From Bombardia bombarda (lineage: Eukaryota > Ascomycota > Sordariomycetes > Sordariales > Lasiosphaeriaceae): a stretch of 64,000 nucleotides of DNA. Positions 32,884-45,209 of this stretch are shown one piece after another (the stretch's first letter is position 1; every line of letters begins with the position of its first letter). A program made the translations under genes and the position numbers. The notes beneath the pieces are model-generated. The model saw only the letters and a list, made by a program, of their open reading frames with translations. It was not told the DNA's origin and ran no database searches. The stretch lies in NCBI GenBank assembly GCA_030512295.1, contig JAULSR010000003.1:248001-312000 (forward strand), read 5' to 3'.

Positions 32884-35044
32884 TTAGCAGGCAGCAGTGA
32901 CAGTAGTCTCCGCCACAGCAGTCTTGGGCTCAGTGAGGTCCTTAGCTTCACTGTCCGAGTCGGCCGAACGATCACTTACTCCATTAAAGTCCAAGATATC
33001 GTCGTCCGACTTAAAATCCGGCTTCTCGTGTTCTGCTTTATCGTCCTTATTGTCATTGGACAGTGATTTATCCATTTCTGGCCAGAAAGAAGTCGAATTC
33101 TCGGGTTTTAACTGCTTCTTGTGAACAGAAGGATTAATGTGGTCTGAAAGCGTGTCCTCGCCACTCTTTTTGGGCTGCGAAGTTTCCGAAAGATCAACTG
33201 CACCAACAGCTTTCTCACGAACAGCGCTGTGGTGGCTGGCAGTTGGCGATGCAGCAGGTTTAGCCTCTGCTCCCTCCTCATCGCCGCTGTGGTGGCTGGC
33301 AGTTGGCGATACAGGAGCTTCAACTTCGGCTGCCTCCTCATCGCCGCTGTGGTGGCTGGCAGTTGGCGATGCAGCAGGTTTACCCTCGGCTGTCTTTGTA
33401 GTCTCTGCCTTCTCTTCAATAGGGGCAGCCTCGTCAGACTTAACTCCAGCTGGATCGCGACCTGCACCCTGTAAGCGACCAGCTGGAAAGACGGGCCCTC
33501 CTACTGGTCTAACCATTCTGATAGGCTTCGTCTCTGTCCTGGCTGTTTGCTGTCTTCCGGCCGGCGCTCCAGACGGCTTGCGGGGCGGGGTGGTCACGAC
33601 TTTCTCAGCTGTCTTTGATGACGAGGCTCGAGTAGGCCGCATCATGCGGTCCAGAAAACTCGGGTCGACTTCCTTCTCCTTCCTTGTCGGTGGGTATTCC
33701 TTAGCTGCCTGTTTCGGAGGAGGGCCCACGCTTGGCCTCGGTCGGTTGATGGTTGAGCTTTGGCTCTTAAGACCCTTAGTCACACCAACTTTAGCCGTCG
33801 ACGCGGTGGTGGTCGATGCACTAACTCTACTCGGCGAACGCCCAAGCGATTCGACAGATTGAGTAAGAGGGCCACTGCCACTGGCTCGAGATAGAGTCTG
33901 ACGCGGGACATTGAGTTTGGAGCCCGAAGCAGCAGTATGTGTAGTCAGGCCTGCCGGGAGCTTGATGGGGCGAGTTGGCGACTTGGGTTTGGGCTTAACA
34001 AATCCAGTGCTTGCCGGGGATTGCTGGAGGGGTGGAGGTCTCTTAGCCGACGACGCCCTCGGAGGGCTAAACGTGCTTGTTGCCGCCTTCGGAGTCATTG
34101 TCTTATCAAGTTGTCGAGAAGCTCGTTCGGGGGTGTTGGCGGGTAGTTTCGGGGTTGATGGCTGTGCAGGGCTCTTTGGACCCGTGCTGACTGTTGGCGA
34201 CTTTGCAGCTTTCGTAGCAGTCTTAGCTGTTGAGGAAATTGCAGCCGGTCTCGTCGTTGTTTTCGTTGCCGTCTTCACAGTAGTGTTTGAGGTCTCCCGG
34301 CTGGTGGTCCTGTCCTTAGTATCCCGACCATTGGTACCATTCTGAACCCGCTGCGCGGTTGCTGAGGTGGCACCATTGCTAGAGGCGGACGGCCCAACAT
34401 CAGGGGCACCGTCGCCATTCTGGCTAGATTTTCTATTCTGTGTTGCAGCGGCAGTTGATGCTGATGAGAGCTTTGGGTCCTGTGCATTCTTGATGAGCGC
34501 GCTTGAAGAGGTCAAGTCTGTCTTTGGGGACTCTGGTATGGGCTGGTCCTTCAGACTCGTCTTTGCTTGTGGTTTCGACATGGCTTCTTCGAAGGGGTTT
34601 GGCTTTTCTATTCCGGCTGAGGGAGTTGCCGTTTGGCTGTCGCCGCTGAGCTTCCGTGCCACTGAGAATACCGAATCCTGGCTTGTTTCGCGTTGTAGGC
34701 CTATCCGGCCGTCCTTCTCGATGGCGATGAAACTTGTTCGCACTTTGGAAAGGGGTCTGGGAGAGTCGCTGCTTGCAGCTGGGACTTGAGTGTTGTGTTA
34801 GCCTCGGGTAAACGAGCAGAAAGTATTCAGCTAGATGGATGATGTATGGAGAAGAGATAGAGGGAGAGAGGAGAGAGGCAAGGCCGGCAGACCTGGGCAG
34901 AAGCTCCCAGGAGTGCTGTTGAAGGCAGGGAAGGAGCTTACATGATGGCGGGATGCCGGGCGATCTCCCTCGGTCTGGGGGACTGACACTCGCGTCCCCC
35001 TTCTGCTCGAACATGGCCCGAAGGTTCTTGACTCCGCTGCTCAT
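32884..35044 (-). CDS. Large disordered fungal protein with MSSGVKNLRAMFEQK N terminus
   Basis: Minus-strand exons 35044-34942 and 34784-32884 give 667 aa. The N terminus (MSSGVKNLRAMFEQKGD) and the next exon's PRPLSKVRTSFIAIEKDGRIG look conserved. The remainder is Ser/Thr/Pro/Lys-rich and almost surely disordered, with many TP/SP sites. Near the C terminus a 20-residue unit containing SPTASHHSGDEE occurs three times. The tail is acidic (DSDSEAKDLTEPK) and ends in Cys. I do not recognise a named family; a cytoskeletal or scaffold role would be a guess. Confidence 0.8.
33221..33400. repeat. 60-nt direct repeat, three copies, in coding sequence
   Basis: The block GCTGTGGTGGCTGGCAGTTG recurs with an exact 60-nt period (about 33226, 33286 and 33346). 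It encodes three SPTASHHS units of the disordered protein. Confidence 0.93.
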
Positions 35045-36905
35045 GGCTGCAGAGGTTCAGCAACTACCGGGAAAGTTGAGAGGTGTCGCTCGAGGGCGTG
35101 TTTGGCGTGATGGAAAGAACGAGCGACTTCCAGCTACTTCCAGCTGGAGGTTGGTCGTGTTCTTATCCGCTCGCAGTTCCTCAATGCGAAAATTGATTCC
35201 AAGGTAAGGTCGGCAGGTAGGTGGGTTGGGCCGTCGCGGGCTGTCGAGGTCCAGCTGTCAGGTAGGCAACACCTATGCAGGCCAGTCGTGCCAAAACCAC
35301 ACCCCTATTTGGGTGTCAGGGCTTGCTGCAGTGCGCTGCAGGGAGATGCGCGCCGGAGCTTCCCCGCGCCAAGGGAATTGTTCCTGGTCCAACCTGCCCG
35401 ATCTGGGCTAAAATTAAGTCACTAACAGCTGGAAGGCCTGATGCGCCGATATACAATACCTAGGTGCACGCGTCTTTCCCGACAGTAAACTCGACAAAAG
35501 ATGATTTGATCGAAGGAGCTCAAGGTAGTGGGGAAGAGGACGGTAGCTGGCGAGGCAAATATTGTTCGAGAACGAAAAAAAAAGTTAAAATGAGAACAGG
35601 CGACACAGCTTCTCGCGCGTTTGTGGTGTCACCTTAAAATGCCTTTAAATTACAGACGGCATTTTAGGGAAGGGTTGGCTCAGGGGAGCTGGTCGTAGCG
35701 GAGACGCCCCGTGTCGGAATAGCGCAATGCGCCTTGTGACGCACGCGGGAGACTTGACAGGCTGGCAGCTTGGAAGATTGGATGCTGCAGCGTGGGGCTT
35801 GAGCTCAGGCCTGAGCAGATCGGGGTTGCAAATTAACGTCGGCAGGTGTGCACATCGAGGGCGTAAAAAGTGTCAATGACAGAACCAGTGGTAGCCAAAA
35901 CAGGAACAAGGCAAGTCGGGAGACGAGGTGTGCCTTCTTCAAGTAAGGTAGGTATTTTAATAGCTACAGGGCACCGGAACATACCTCAGGGGCAACCGCG
36001 ATTTGAAAGCTGCTCGCTACTGCCCGTCTCCTGTTCTCAGATGAGATGGAGGACACTGCCGTTACCACTAAAGTGAACAGGTATTGAGGAATGCGCGTGT
36101 CTATCTTTTGTGCTGGAGATGAACAAGTCTAACGATATGATTTGGCGGGTGACCCTCTTTTCCCCGCCCTGGGAAAGCTGCGCCCATTCCATCTAATTTC
36201 GCTCGGAAGACATGTGCACACTTGGATTTTAGCAAAGACGAATTGCCACAACCTTGATAAGAGAATAAAAACACAGGGACGGGCCCGTCCGCACTTCTTC
36301 GAGACCCTTCGATCGCGTTTCAAGTGCGAGCAGTTATGCATTACGACCTGGGCACCCTCGGCACCTACCTAAGGTAGTGTTGACAGTCCAGTCACTTTAC
36401 CCCTGAACCTGACATGCCCAATGAGAGAAACACTGGACCTGGGAAGCTCTCGGAGCACATGTCCCACGTCCTTTCATGGTAATGTAATACTTCTAGAGCG
36501 TGTATGATATCTGTTGTACGAACAGAACAATTTCTCTCAACCACAATCCTCAGTTCGAAGTAAAAATAATATCGCGGCCAGATACCTGACTGCAAGATGG
36601 CCCTGCTGCACTGACAGGGCACAAGCTGTGGGTGTCTGCAGCCCTGGGCTTGAGCCCCACAATGAATACTGCTCGGTACCATGATCCGTCGGTTCCCCGG
36701 AATGAGCCGCAGAGCTAGAGGCCCAACAAGGTTAATCACCAAATCACCTCCCATGCGCTTGCCGCGGTGGTGCCGATGCCGGCCCAGGGAATAAGTCGTC
36801 ATGCGTGCCGCCTCGATCTTTTCCTCGGCCCCAGAAAAAGTTACTTTGACACGCCCCCAACGACTTTTCAGAACCACTTCGGTCCAATTAAAGCAGCGTG
36901 CAGTC
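35045..36905. other. Divergent intergenic region upstream of LYS12
   Basis: About 1.9 kb between start codons of divergent genes. It contains several GGTAGGT/TACCTA words (35214-35262, 35455, 35947, 36364). A minus-strand open frame at 36392-36907 shows no recognisable protein. No gene is supported. Confidence 0.5.
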
Positions 36906-38039
36906 ATGGCAGCCCGTACTCTAAGAATTGGTGAGCAGGGCCGAGTTTGGGGTGGATGAAACGGCCACTATCTAACTCTTTGACTCTGTCTAGGCCTCAT
37001 CCCCGGCGATGGCATCGGCAAGGAGGTCATCCCCGCCGGCCGCCGCATCCTCGAGGCCCTGCCCGCCTCGCTTGGGCTCAAGTTCGAGTTCATCAAGCTG
37101 CGCGCCGGCTTCGAGACGTTTGAGCAGACGGGCGCTGCCCTGCCCGACGAGACGGTCGCCATCCTCAAGTCGGACTGCGATGGTGCCCTCTTCGGCGCCG
37201 TCAGCTCTCCCTCCACCGCCGTCAAGGGCTACTCGTCGCCCATCGTCGCCCTGCGCAAGAAGCTGGACCTGTACGCCAACGTCCGCCCCGTCAAGAGCGT
37301 CGGTGGCGCCGCCAACCCCATTGACATGGTGATCGTCCGCGAGAACACCGAGGACCTCTACGTCAAGGAGGAGAAGACGTACGACACCCCCGAGGGCAAG
37401 GTCGCCGAGGCTATCAAGCGCATCTCGCAGCGCGCCAGCAGCCGCATCGCCACCATGGCCGGCGAGATCGCCCTACGCCGCCAAAAGATCCGTTCCGCCG
37501 GCTCCCCCAGCATCCACACCTCGCCCCTCGTCACCATCACCCACAAGTCCAACGTGCTGTCCCAGACCGACGGCCTGTTCCGCTCCACCGCCCGCGAGGC
37601 CCTCTCCGCCGGCCGCTTCACCAGCGTTGCCGTCGAGGAGCAGATCGTCGACTCCATGGTCTACAAGCTGTTCCGCCAGCCCGAGGCCTACGACGTCATC
37701 GTCGCCCCCAACCTGTACGGCGACATCCTCTCCGACGGCGCCGCCGCCCTTGTCGGCTCCCTCGGCCTCGTTCCCAGCGCCAACGTCGGAGAGGGATTCG
37801 CCATTGGTGAACCCTGCCACGGCAGTGCCCCCGACATCATGGGCCAGAACATTGCCAACCCTATTGCTACGCTCAGGAGCGCCGCGCTGATGCTCGAGTT
37901 CCTCAATGAGGAAGAGGCTGCTGCCAGGATCTACGCCGCCGTTGACGCCAACCTAGAGGAAGGCAAGCTCCTCAGCCCCGATCTAGGCGGTAAGGCCACG
38001 ACCACCGAGGTACTTGAGGATATCCTCAGACGCCTCTAA
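36906..38039 (+). CDS. LYS12: Homoisocitrate dehydrogenase, lysine biosynthesis
   Basis: Exons 36906-36930 and 36994-38039 give 356 aa. It converts homoisocitrate to 2-oxoadipate with NAD in the fungal alpha-aminoadipate route to lysine. Visible landmarks are GLIPGDGIGKEVIPAG at the N terminus, RENTEDLYVKEEKTY, the SRIATMAGEIALRRQK segment, VTITHKSNVLSQTDGLFR and NLYGDILSDGAAALVGSLGL. The last has the metal-binding Asp pair typical of beta-decarboxylating dehydrogenases. GEPCHGSAPDIMG completes the NAD pocket. The tiny first exon encodes MAARTLRI and the codon split at the intron gives Gly. Fungal enzymes act in mitochondria or cytosol; no strong presequence is seen here. Confidence 0.93.
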
Positions 38040-38693
38040 GCGTGTGCTGCAGCCGGATACCACGGATAGGAAAAGGAAGGTAAAAAGCGTTTGTCAACAT
38101 ATACCCGCATAATTCGCGATTCTGTACATAAAGAGTGTTGGGACGGATAAAAACGTAATCTCATCCCGTTAATTTCGTCTAATCCATGTGAAGACGAGGT
38201 CCTCGTATTCCATTCCAGCTGCCTACACGTGTCCAATTGAGAATGCCGCTGGTGCACTTTTCTCCACACACCTCTCTTGTCTCTCTCCAACACCCACAGC
38301 ATAGTCAGCAAATTTCTACCCTCAGTACATTCTCGCAAAGAGAGAGAAGAGAGAGGATTAGTATTTTGTTTTATACACTAGGTAAGCACAGATAGATAGA
38401 TACATCCGCCATATCTTCCATGCCAAATGGCCATCATCATGTCTATATATATATGTACAAGGTATGAGTACAGGCGCCCGTCCGTCCGTAAACACACACG
38501 CCATCAGTATTTTATATCCCTATCCCATACAAGGCCCTGGGCGAAGTGAGATCCGGATGTGGCAAAGCTTGCAACACACGCAGAAAAATTGCCATCCTTT
38601 ATCCCCCAAAATTTCGTTTCTATTATCGTAGCAAAATCCGTACCACCGGCTCCATCACTACCACACTCCGCATGTATACCAAAAGCAAGAAAT
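38040..38693. other. Convergent intergenic region
   Basis: 3' flank of LYS12 and of the EF-G gene. A TA-rich tract lies near 38443-38455. No gene seen. Confidence 0.6.
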
Positions 38694-41249
38694 CTACTTG
38701 GTCCTCTTAGCCTCCAGCTCCTTCTGGTACTTGGCAACAAGCTCCTTCTGCAAATGCGGCGCCGCCGGGGCGTAGTGGCTGAACTCCATACTGAAGTCGC
38801 CCTTACCCTGTGTGGCAGCGCGCAGGTGGGAGCTGAAGCCGAACATGGCGTTCAGACTGCAGTCGGCCACCATGGTGAAGTCGTCGGCGCCGACCTCGGT
38901 GTCGACAATAGTACCGCGCTTGTTCATCAGCATGAGGATGCTGCCCTGGAACTCGACCGGCGCCGTGATGGTCGTCTTCATGAGGGGCTCGAGGACTTGG
39001 CCGCCGGCCTCGTCGAACGCCTTACGGAACGCCATCTGCGACGCCAGGTTGAAGGCATAGTCGCTGGAATCGGTAACGTGCGTGGCACCGTCCGTGACAA
39101 TCATCGAGGTGCCAATGACCTTGTGGCCCAAGAGCGGGCCCTTCTCGCAGGCCTCCTGGAAACCCTTGCCGCAAGCAGCCAGGTACTTGTCGGGAATGGT
39201 GCCGCCGACAACCTGCGTCTCGAAGTGGTTGTCCTCCTTGTGGTTCGGGTTGGGCTCCACCCATCCCATGACACGCGCGTAGTCGCCGGGGCCGCCCGAC
39301 TGCCGCTTGAGCAAGAAGTCGAAGTCGGCACGGGTCTGGACGGTCTCGCGGTACGCGACACGCGGTTGGCCTGTCTCACAGTCTACCTTGTACTCGCGAC
39401 GCAAGCGCTCAACGTAAATCTCGAGATGCAGTTCTCCCATGCCGCTAATGATAGTCTCCTCGGACTCCTCATCGACGTGCAGACGGAAGGTAGGATCCTC
39501 ACGCATGAAGCGGTTCATTGCCTTGCTGAAGGCATCGGCATCGCTACTCCGCTTGGGCGAGATGCTCAGCGACATGACGGCGTCGGGAACGAACATGGAG
39601 CTCAGACCATAGGGCAGATGGCCATCGGTGAAAGTGTCACCTGAGGCACAATCAACGCCAAAGACGGCGCAAATCTCACCAGCACCGATCTCGGCAACAT
39701 CCTCCATCTCGTTCGAGTGCATGCGCACAATACGCGGGATACGGATTTTCTTGCTGCTGCGAGAGTTAAACAAGTACTGGCCCTTCTTGAGAGATCCTTG
39801 GTAGACTCTCATATAAGTAAGCTGGCCGTAAGGATTCTCTTCCAGCTTGAAGGCGAGGCCAACAAACGGTAGCGAGTTGTAGGGCATCAGCGCCACCGGC
39901 TGCTCGCCCCTTGAGAGGTCGAGCGCCATGTTGGGCACATCAGACGGGTTAGGAAGGTAGTCACAGACAGCATCCAGCATAGGCTGGATAGACTTGTCAG
40001 CAATAGCGGAGCCCATCACCACAGGGGTGAACTTGAGCGCAATCGTTGCTCTCCGAATAGCCGCCTTAATTTGCAGGGGGTAGGTGTGATCTCCTCGAGG
40101 AACAGCTCGGCAATCTCGTCGTCGACGTCGGCCAACTTCTCAATCAGCTCTTGCCTCTTCTGCTCGGCCAACTCTTTCAACTCGGCTGGGATCTCCTTGG
40201 AGATCTTGAGGTTGATGCCCTTTTGGCCGTCGTTACGGATGGCCCTCATCTCAACAAGATCAACCACACCCTCAAACTCCTTCTCGGAACCGATGGGGAT
40301 CTGGATAGCAGCGGCTGCGATCTTGAGCTTGTTGTTGATCTGCTCAACGGCCTTGAACGGGTTGGCGCCCATGCGGTCCATCTTGTTGATGAAGCTGACT
40401 CGGGGGACGTTGTACCGCTTCATCTGCCTGTCGACTGTGATGGTCTGACTCTGGACGCCGCTGACGGCGCACAGAACCATGACAGCGCCATCCAGCACTC
40501 TCATGGCACGCTCAACCTCGATGGTGAAATCAATATGCCCGGGTGTGTCGATAAGGTTGATGTGGTATGTCTCGTCCACGCCGTTCTCCTTCTTCCTCCA
40601 GTCGGTGAAGGTAGCGGCAGACTGAATGGTGATGCCTCTCTCCCTCTCGAGCTCCATAGAGTCCATCTTAGCACCAACACCGTCGCGGCCTCGAACTTCG
40701 TGGATCGCCTTGACTCGGCCCGTGTAGAAGAGAATGCGCTCCGTCACGGTGGTCTTGCCGCTGTCGATATGTGCCTGTCCAATCTTCTCAGTCTCGCGCC
40801 CCATTCATCTTTCCCAGGCCAATAGCATTCCTCCCAAGCCGGCTTTACGTACTGCGATTCCAATGTTCCGGACCTGTGATAACCTCTTGGCCTCCTCGGG
40901 GCTCATGCGCGCCGCAGCGGCCTCGGGCGTCATGTTGGCGGCGGCCTGTTCCTTGGCCTGCTTGAGCCTAGAGAGCGAAAGGTGGTGTGTTAGCTCGCGC
41001 CCGCCATTCAAATCACGCGCAATGCCCAATTGACCAGAGAGGAACTTACGCAGCATCGGCAGCGCTCATCGCCCTCGACATAGAGGTGGCACTGAAGTAG
41101 CGACCCCGTGTGCCGAGCTGGGAGGCGGTCCACCTGGGAGACGCTGTATCGAGCGCGACCCGGCATCCCAGGCTCATGTAACGAACGCCATGCCTCGAAG
41201 CAGCAGCACGGCTGCTGTTAAGCGCAGCCACAGCCCGGATCACCCTCAT
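38694..41249 (-). CDS. MEF1: Mitochondrial elongation factor G, with an apparent one-base frameshift
   Basis: Minus-strand exons 41249-41050, 40967-40853 and 40774-38694. The product translocates tRNA-mRNA on the mitochondrial ribosome. The N terminus is an Arg/Ala/Ser-rich presequence (MRVIRAVAALNSSRAAASR). GTPase motifs are AHIDSGKTT (made only after splicing), RGITIQSAATF, DTPGH and NKMD. The C-terminal part has domains II-V up to FSMEFSHYAPAAPHLQKELV. Exon 3 does not stay in one frame. After LFLEEITPTP (near 40080) the frame ends in nonsense, while IKAAIRRATIALKFTPVVMG continues in another frame. One extra C in the C-run at 40076-40080 would restore about 798 aa. Start is the first true ATG. 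Confidence 0.9.
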
Positions 41250-41934
41250 CTTCGCAAACAAGGAGGATGGGCAAAGGGAATGACGGAAAAGAGGGAATGA
41301 ATGGAGGCTTTCACGCTGCCAAATTTACTCGCGGCGCGGGCCATCAACTCATGCCCGGGACTGCATGGCCGCCCACGATTTTTTTAAGTGGGTCGCCCAT
41401 CCGCTAGCAAGGTACGTTCATGCCTAGGCGCGCCGCGGTTGTGCATTGATTGCATGCTAGTGGCGCACACGCTTTTGGGGACTGTTGTAATGCCATCCCC
41501 TGGTAACTGCTTTGAGGGTGTAGATATCTCAGACATTTCACGTATAAGACGTACAATATGGTCCGCACATGAGGTTCGTTGATGCTTATCTTCATTGTGC
41601 TGCAAAGCACCGATTTCTGCCTATGTACACTGCCTTTTAGGGCTGTCTATGTTAGGTTGATAGATAAACTGGTGGGTGGCTCGAGGCAGTCTAATAATCC
41701 AAAAAAAAGCGCCCAAAGACACCAACAAAATAAAAACTTGAAAAACACAATCCATAACCGTTGCCATCAATCATCATCCAAGCAGTTCCTCAAATGGCAA
41801 GAGCCCATCATGTACCTAGATCGTAGGGGTATCTATCATATTCGCCATGTGCTGTAGTTGGGAATCCATACTCGAACGATGAGAAAAGTCACCATCGCTT
41901 GTCGCACCGCGAGTGTGTTTGTCCGTTTCAGGTT
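41250..41934. other. Intergenic
   Basis: Separates the EF-G start from the 3' end of the yapsin gene. No coding signal; an A-rich stretch lies at 41699-41756. Confidence 0.6.
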
Positions 41935-43546
41935 TCAGATAATAAAGAAGACTCCCGAACCAAATGCTGTCATCAACATGGAAATACCCATGACCCACAG
42001 CTGACCAGCCCCGAACGCCGCGGGAATGCCTGGCGCCGCATTTGTAACGCCGTCCTTAGATGCGCTGTCTGTGAAACCTTTACTAGCCGCAAAGGCCGGG
42101 CTCGTCACTGAGGGAATATCTGTAGCTTGGGACTGGTTTGGAACAACAGTAGCTGACGGAATCTGCGCACCGGCGCTCGCAAAGGCCACAATGTTACTCT
42201 TTGTCGAGTTGAACTCTGTCGGGGCGATGCCGATCTCATTGTTGACAAGGTCGTAGACCACATATGAAGACCGGAGGAACGTATCTCCAAGAAGGTATGG
42301 CGCCTGGGTGAAGTTCTGAATGCCGAACTCACAGGCGTCCTCCCCCTTGTACTCACCCGACTTGAAGACTGGTGGCGATCCGTTGGTGAGATCCAGGACA
42401 AGCTCGTCCATACTGACGCTGATTCGAGGACCGTCTGGCCCGGCAAAACCAAACGAGAACGAGCCTTTGCTGGTCGCCATGTAGCATGGGATGACTGCCA
42501 GGCCAAATTGGGGTGAATAGACCGCACCCACTTCCTTCCAAACTTGCTGGGCGAGATCTTGTGGCAAGTACGAGAGCGTCGTTCCCGAGTCAAGGACTAC
42601 AGGAATAGGGAAGTCATTGGATGTGAGCGTATCACTGCCGCTGGGACTAACAGCTTGCAGTGAGGTCATGGCCACCCGGAAGGAGCTGTATATTCCCCTC
42701 TGGGTCTGGTAGATCTGAATCTTTGACAAGTCTCCCTTGTATTTCTCCGTATCGATTCCGCCAAAGAGAATACTGCCCTCGTTCGCATCTAGACCTCAGT
42801 TAGCGTTTGGCCCATTCAAATCGAAGATGAAACCCGTACCGAGGTCATTCAGCCACAAGCTGTAAGCATTTGTGTTGATTAAACCCTCTCGCATCATGTG
42901 CAATGGCAAATTGGCATACGCAGTGCTAATGTTCCCGGTGTTTCCAACGATGGCTTCGTTGACAGCATAGCCCACCCCAACAAGTCCATAGGGAATATCA
43001 GTGGTGCTTCCGAGGCCCATCGTCATGTTTTGAAGCGTTGCGCCACCAATCTCGAAGACATCGGTGAAGTAGTCGCCTTTTGAGGAGCTCCCATCAACAT
43101 ACGAGATGTCGAACTCGTTTGGAAGAGTCACATTAAAGGTACTCGAGTCGCTTGGGTCAACTAGATAGAGTGTCAGTAAGGCTGCATCGACGATGCCACC
43201 GAATGCGATTCCACGTACAAGCTCCCAATGTACACCCCCCGCCGCTGGTAGTGGCACGACAGATCTTTGCCGACGAGTCGGGCACCCAAATATCGCTGCT
43301 ACCAGTGTCGAGCTGAAGCGTCAGGTCCTGTGCAGGTGTGCCAAGCCTGCAGGTTGCGAAATAACCACCCTTTGTCTGTTCATTCGTAACAACCTCCTCG
43401 TACGTCGAAGCGCGCTTCCCTAGCCTCCGTACATCAACTGGTGGTTGCCTTTTCTGTATGCTCCATTGAACAACGCCGTTACCCGCCTGCGCCTGGGCAG
43501 CCCCGGCCAGCAGGGAGCTCAAGACAAGGCCGACAGAGCCCCTCAT
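41935..43546 (-). CDS. Yapsin-like aspartic protease, probably GPI-anchored
   Basis: Minus-strand exons 43546-43219, 43160-42840 and 42788-41935 give 500 aa. The signal peptide is MRGSVGLVLSSLLAGAAQA. Dibasic sites (QKRQPP, GKRAS) mark a likely propeptide. Two catalytic Asp residues sit in LQLDTGSSDIWVP (Asp80) and VVLDSGTTLSYLP (about Asp283). Splicing creates GAFDPSDSSTF, a normal family sequence. The tail is Ser/Ala/Thr-rich with a hydrophobic end (MGISMLMTAFGSGVFFII), as in GPI-anchored yapsins and opsins. These enzymes process cell-wall and secreted proteins at basic residues. Start chosen at the ATG that begins the signal peptide. Confidence 0.93.
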
Positions 43547-45209
43547 AATCCGAACGTTCGGGTCGGTAGCAACCTGCTTATGGGTGAGATGTGGTAAGGT
43601 CTGGGCTGGGATGTGCGGGCAGGCCCGCAAGCCAAGAGGATAATGGTGGAGGAAAGAGGATAAGGGTGAGAGCTACAGCAAATAGCCAGCGGACTAAAGC
43701 AGAAGCGAAGGCGATATTATTAGCGAAGGATTATTATTTTAGAATCGGTGACGCAGGATGCCAGACCTGTGGCGGGGCGACAGCAGACCAAGACAAAGAA
43801 ATGCAATAACCGGCTAGGTATGGGTAAGTGCAGTGTGGAAAAAGCAAGCACAGAAGAATAGGCGGGAGATCCAAAGCCGGAGAAGAAATAGAATGAGAAA
43901 CGAATAATGCCAAGGCGCCGAGAATGCCGCGATAGACTGTTAAGACCGCTTGCAGTAGCAGTTCAGTCAGTCATACCGGTTACTGTTATTACTGTGTAGA
44001 CGTTGGAGACTGCCTCGGCGTGATGGAACCAGCTAGCCTCCGGGTTGCAGGTGTTTGGTGGCAAATCTGGCAATTGAAAGGGCAACCTTGCCTGGGAAAG
44101 TCAGCCCTCGCTGCCTACCAATCCGTGTCCTGCCCAGTGCTCAGCCAGGGCAGGGGGAGGGGCGCGGACGCATTGTCCATTCAAGGCGCAGTCGTTAGAA
44201 TAGCGAGCAGCGTTGGCAGGTAACAATAGCTGGCGCCTACCTAAACGCTCTCGCTTCGCGTCGTCCCCTGACATCAGGTGCGACCTGTGATGTCACACAA
44301 ACATGTCGGACGCCCTTTCCTGACACTGTGAAATGTGAACGGGAAACTTTACTCCGAGCCAAAAGCAGGTACCTTACCTAAGCTAGTTAGCGGAAGCTTT
44401 GGCGCCTGGACCCCTGCACAATCATTAAGGTAATCACCGAGGTGCCCATTCCGGATCGAGAATCGAATCGGAGGAAAGTACTGCAAAGTACCCACGGATA
44501 AGAACCTTATCAATCTAGCGGCAAGTCGCACTGTGGTTACGTGGACTGGCTTTCTTAGTGTCTCAGCCTAATGGAAAGACTGCGCCGCTCGCCCAATCAA
44601 AAAGAACACGCCATTCTCAAGCAAACCTGGGGTAACCCGGGAGTCGTCCAACCACAATTGTATCCGTACAGGTACCAAACAATCGAGTCTTGTTCAAAGG
44701 ATTGTAGAGGATTGTCTCACATTACCACAGAGCGTGCTTCATTGACTGAGGCAGCGAAGACCGTGAATGGGTATCACCATACAAACGCGCGCTTAAAAAC
44801 GCACTGTGGCAATTCATCCGACAATCATCTACGGGATACAGGTGCCTCGGAACTTTCTTATCTTGAACAGGTCTTGACTCGTCTCCCATTTCTCTACTAT
44901 AGTCTTTTCAGCACAATTCGCAAAATAGGCGGTTTCCACATCTTACCAAGACGAATAGGTAACTCTGATGACACCATTGAGAGTACCTAGCATTACTTAT
45001 ATCGTTGGCAACCAATAGAGGTTATATCTCTTGCAAAAAAACCCCTCACGCACAATTACATCTTAGTCCCAGTATCCAGACATTGTTCTATTCGAGATTC
45101 TCATTATCCCCAACTGTACAGCCTCATTCTTGCAAGGCTGGAAACCCAACAGCACATCGAAAAACCCAACCATCATCAACGCAATCGAAAACCTGAATCC
45201 TAGTCCATC
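43547..45209. other. 1.7-kb gene-free interval
   Basis: No supported gene on either strand. Contains TACCTA words near 44235, 44375 and 44985. The far end is the 3' flank of the aminotransferase gene. Confidence 0.5.

Noticed and set aside
33137..33862. 241-codon plus-strand ORF
   Set aside because: Antisense of the low-complexity disordered protein; composition mirrors it.
36392..36907. 171-codon minus-strand ORF opposite the LYS12 start
   Set aside because: It overlaps the LYS12 promoter and first exon, has no recognisable domain and reads like chance.
38559..39644. 361-codon plus-strand ORF
   Set aside because: It is the antisense of the strongly conserved EF-G exon; GC-rich coding DNA often leaves a long open antisense frame.
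40151..40825. 224-codon plus-strand ORF
   Set aside because: Antisense shadow of the EF-G GTPase domain.
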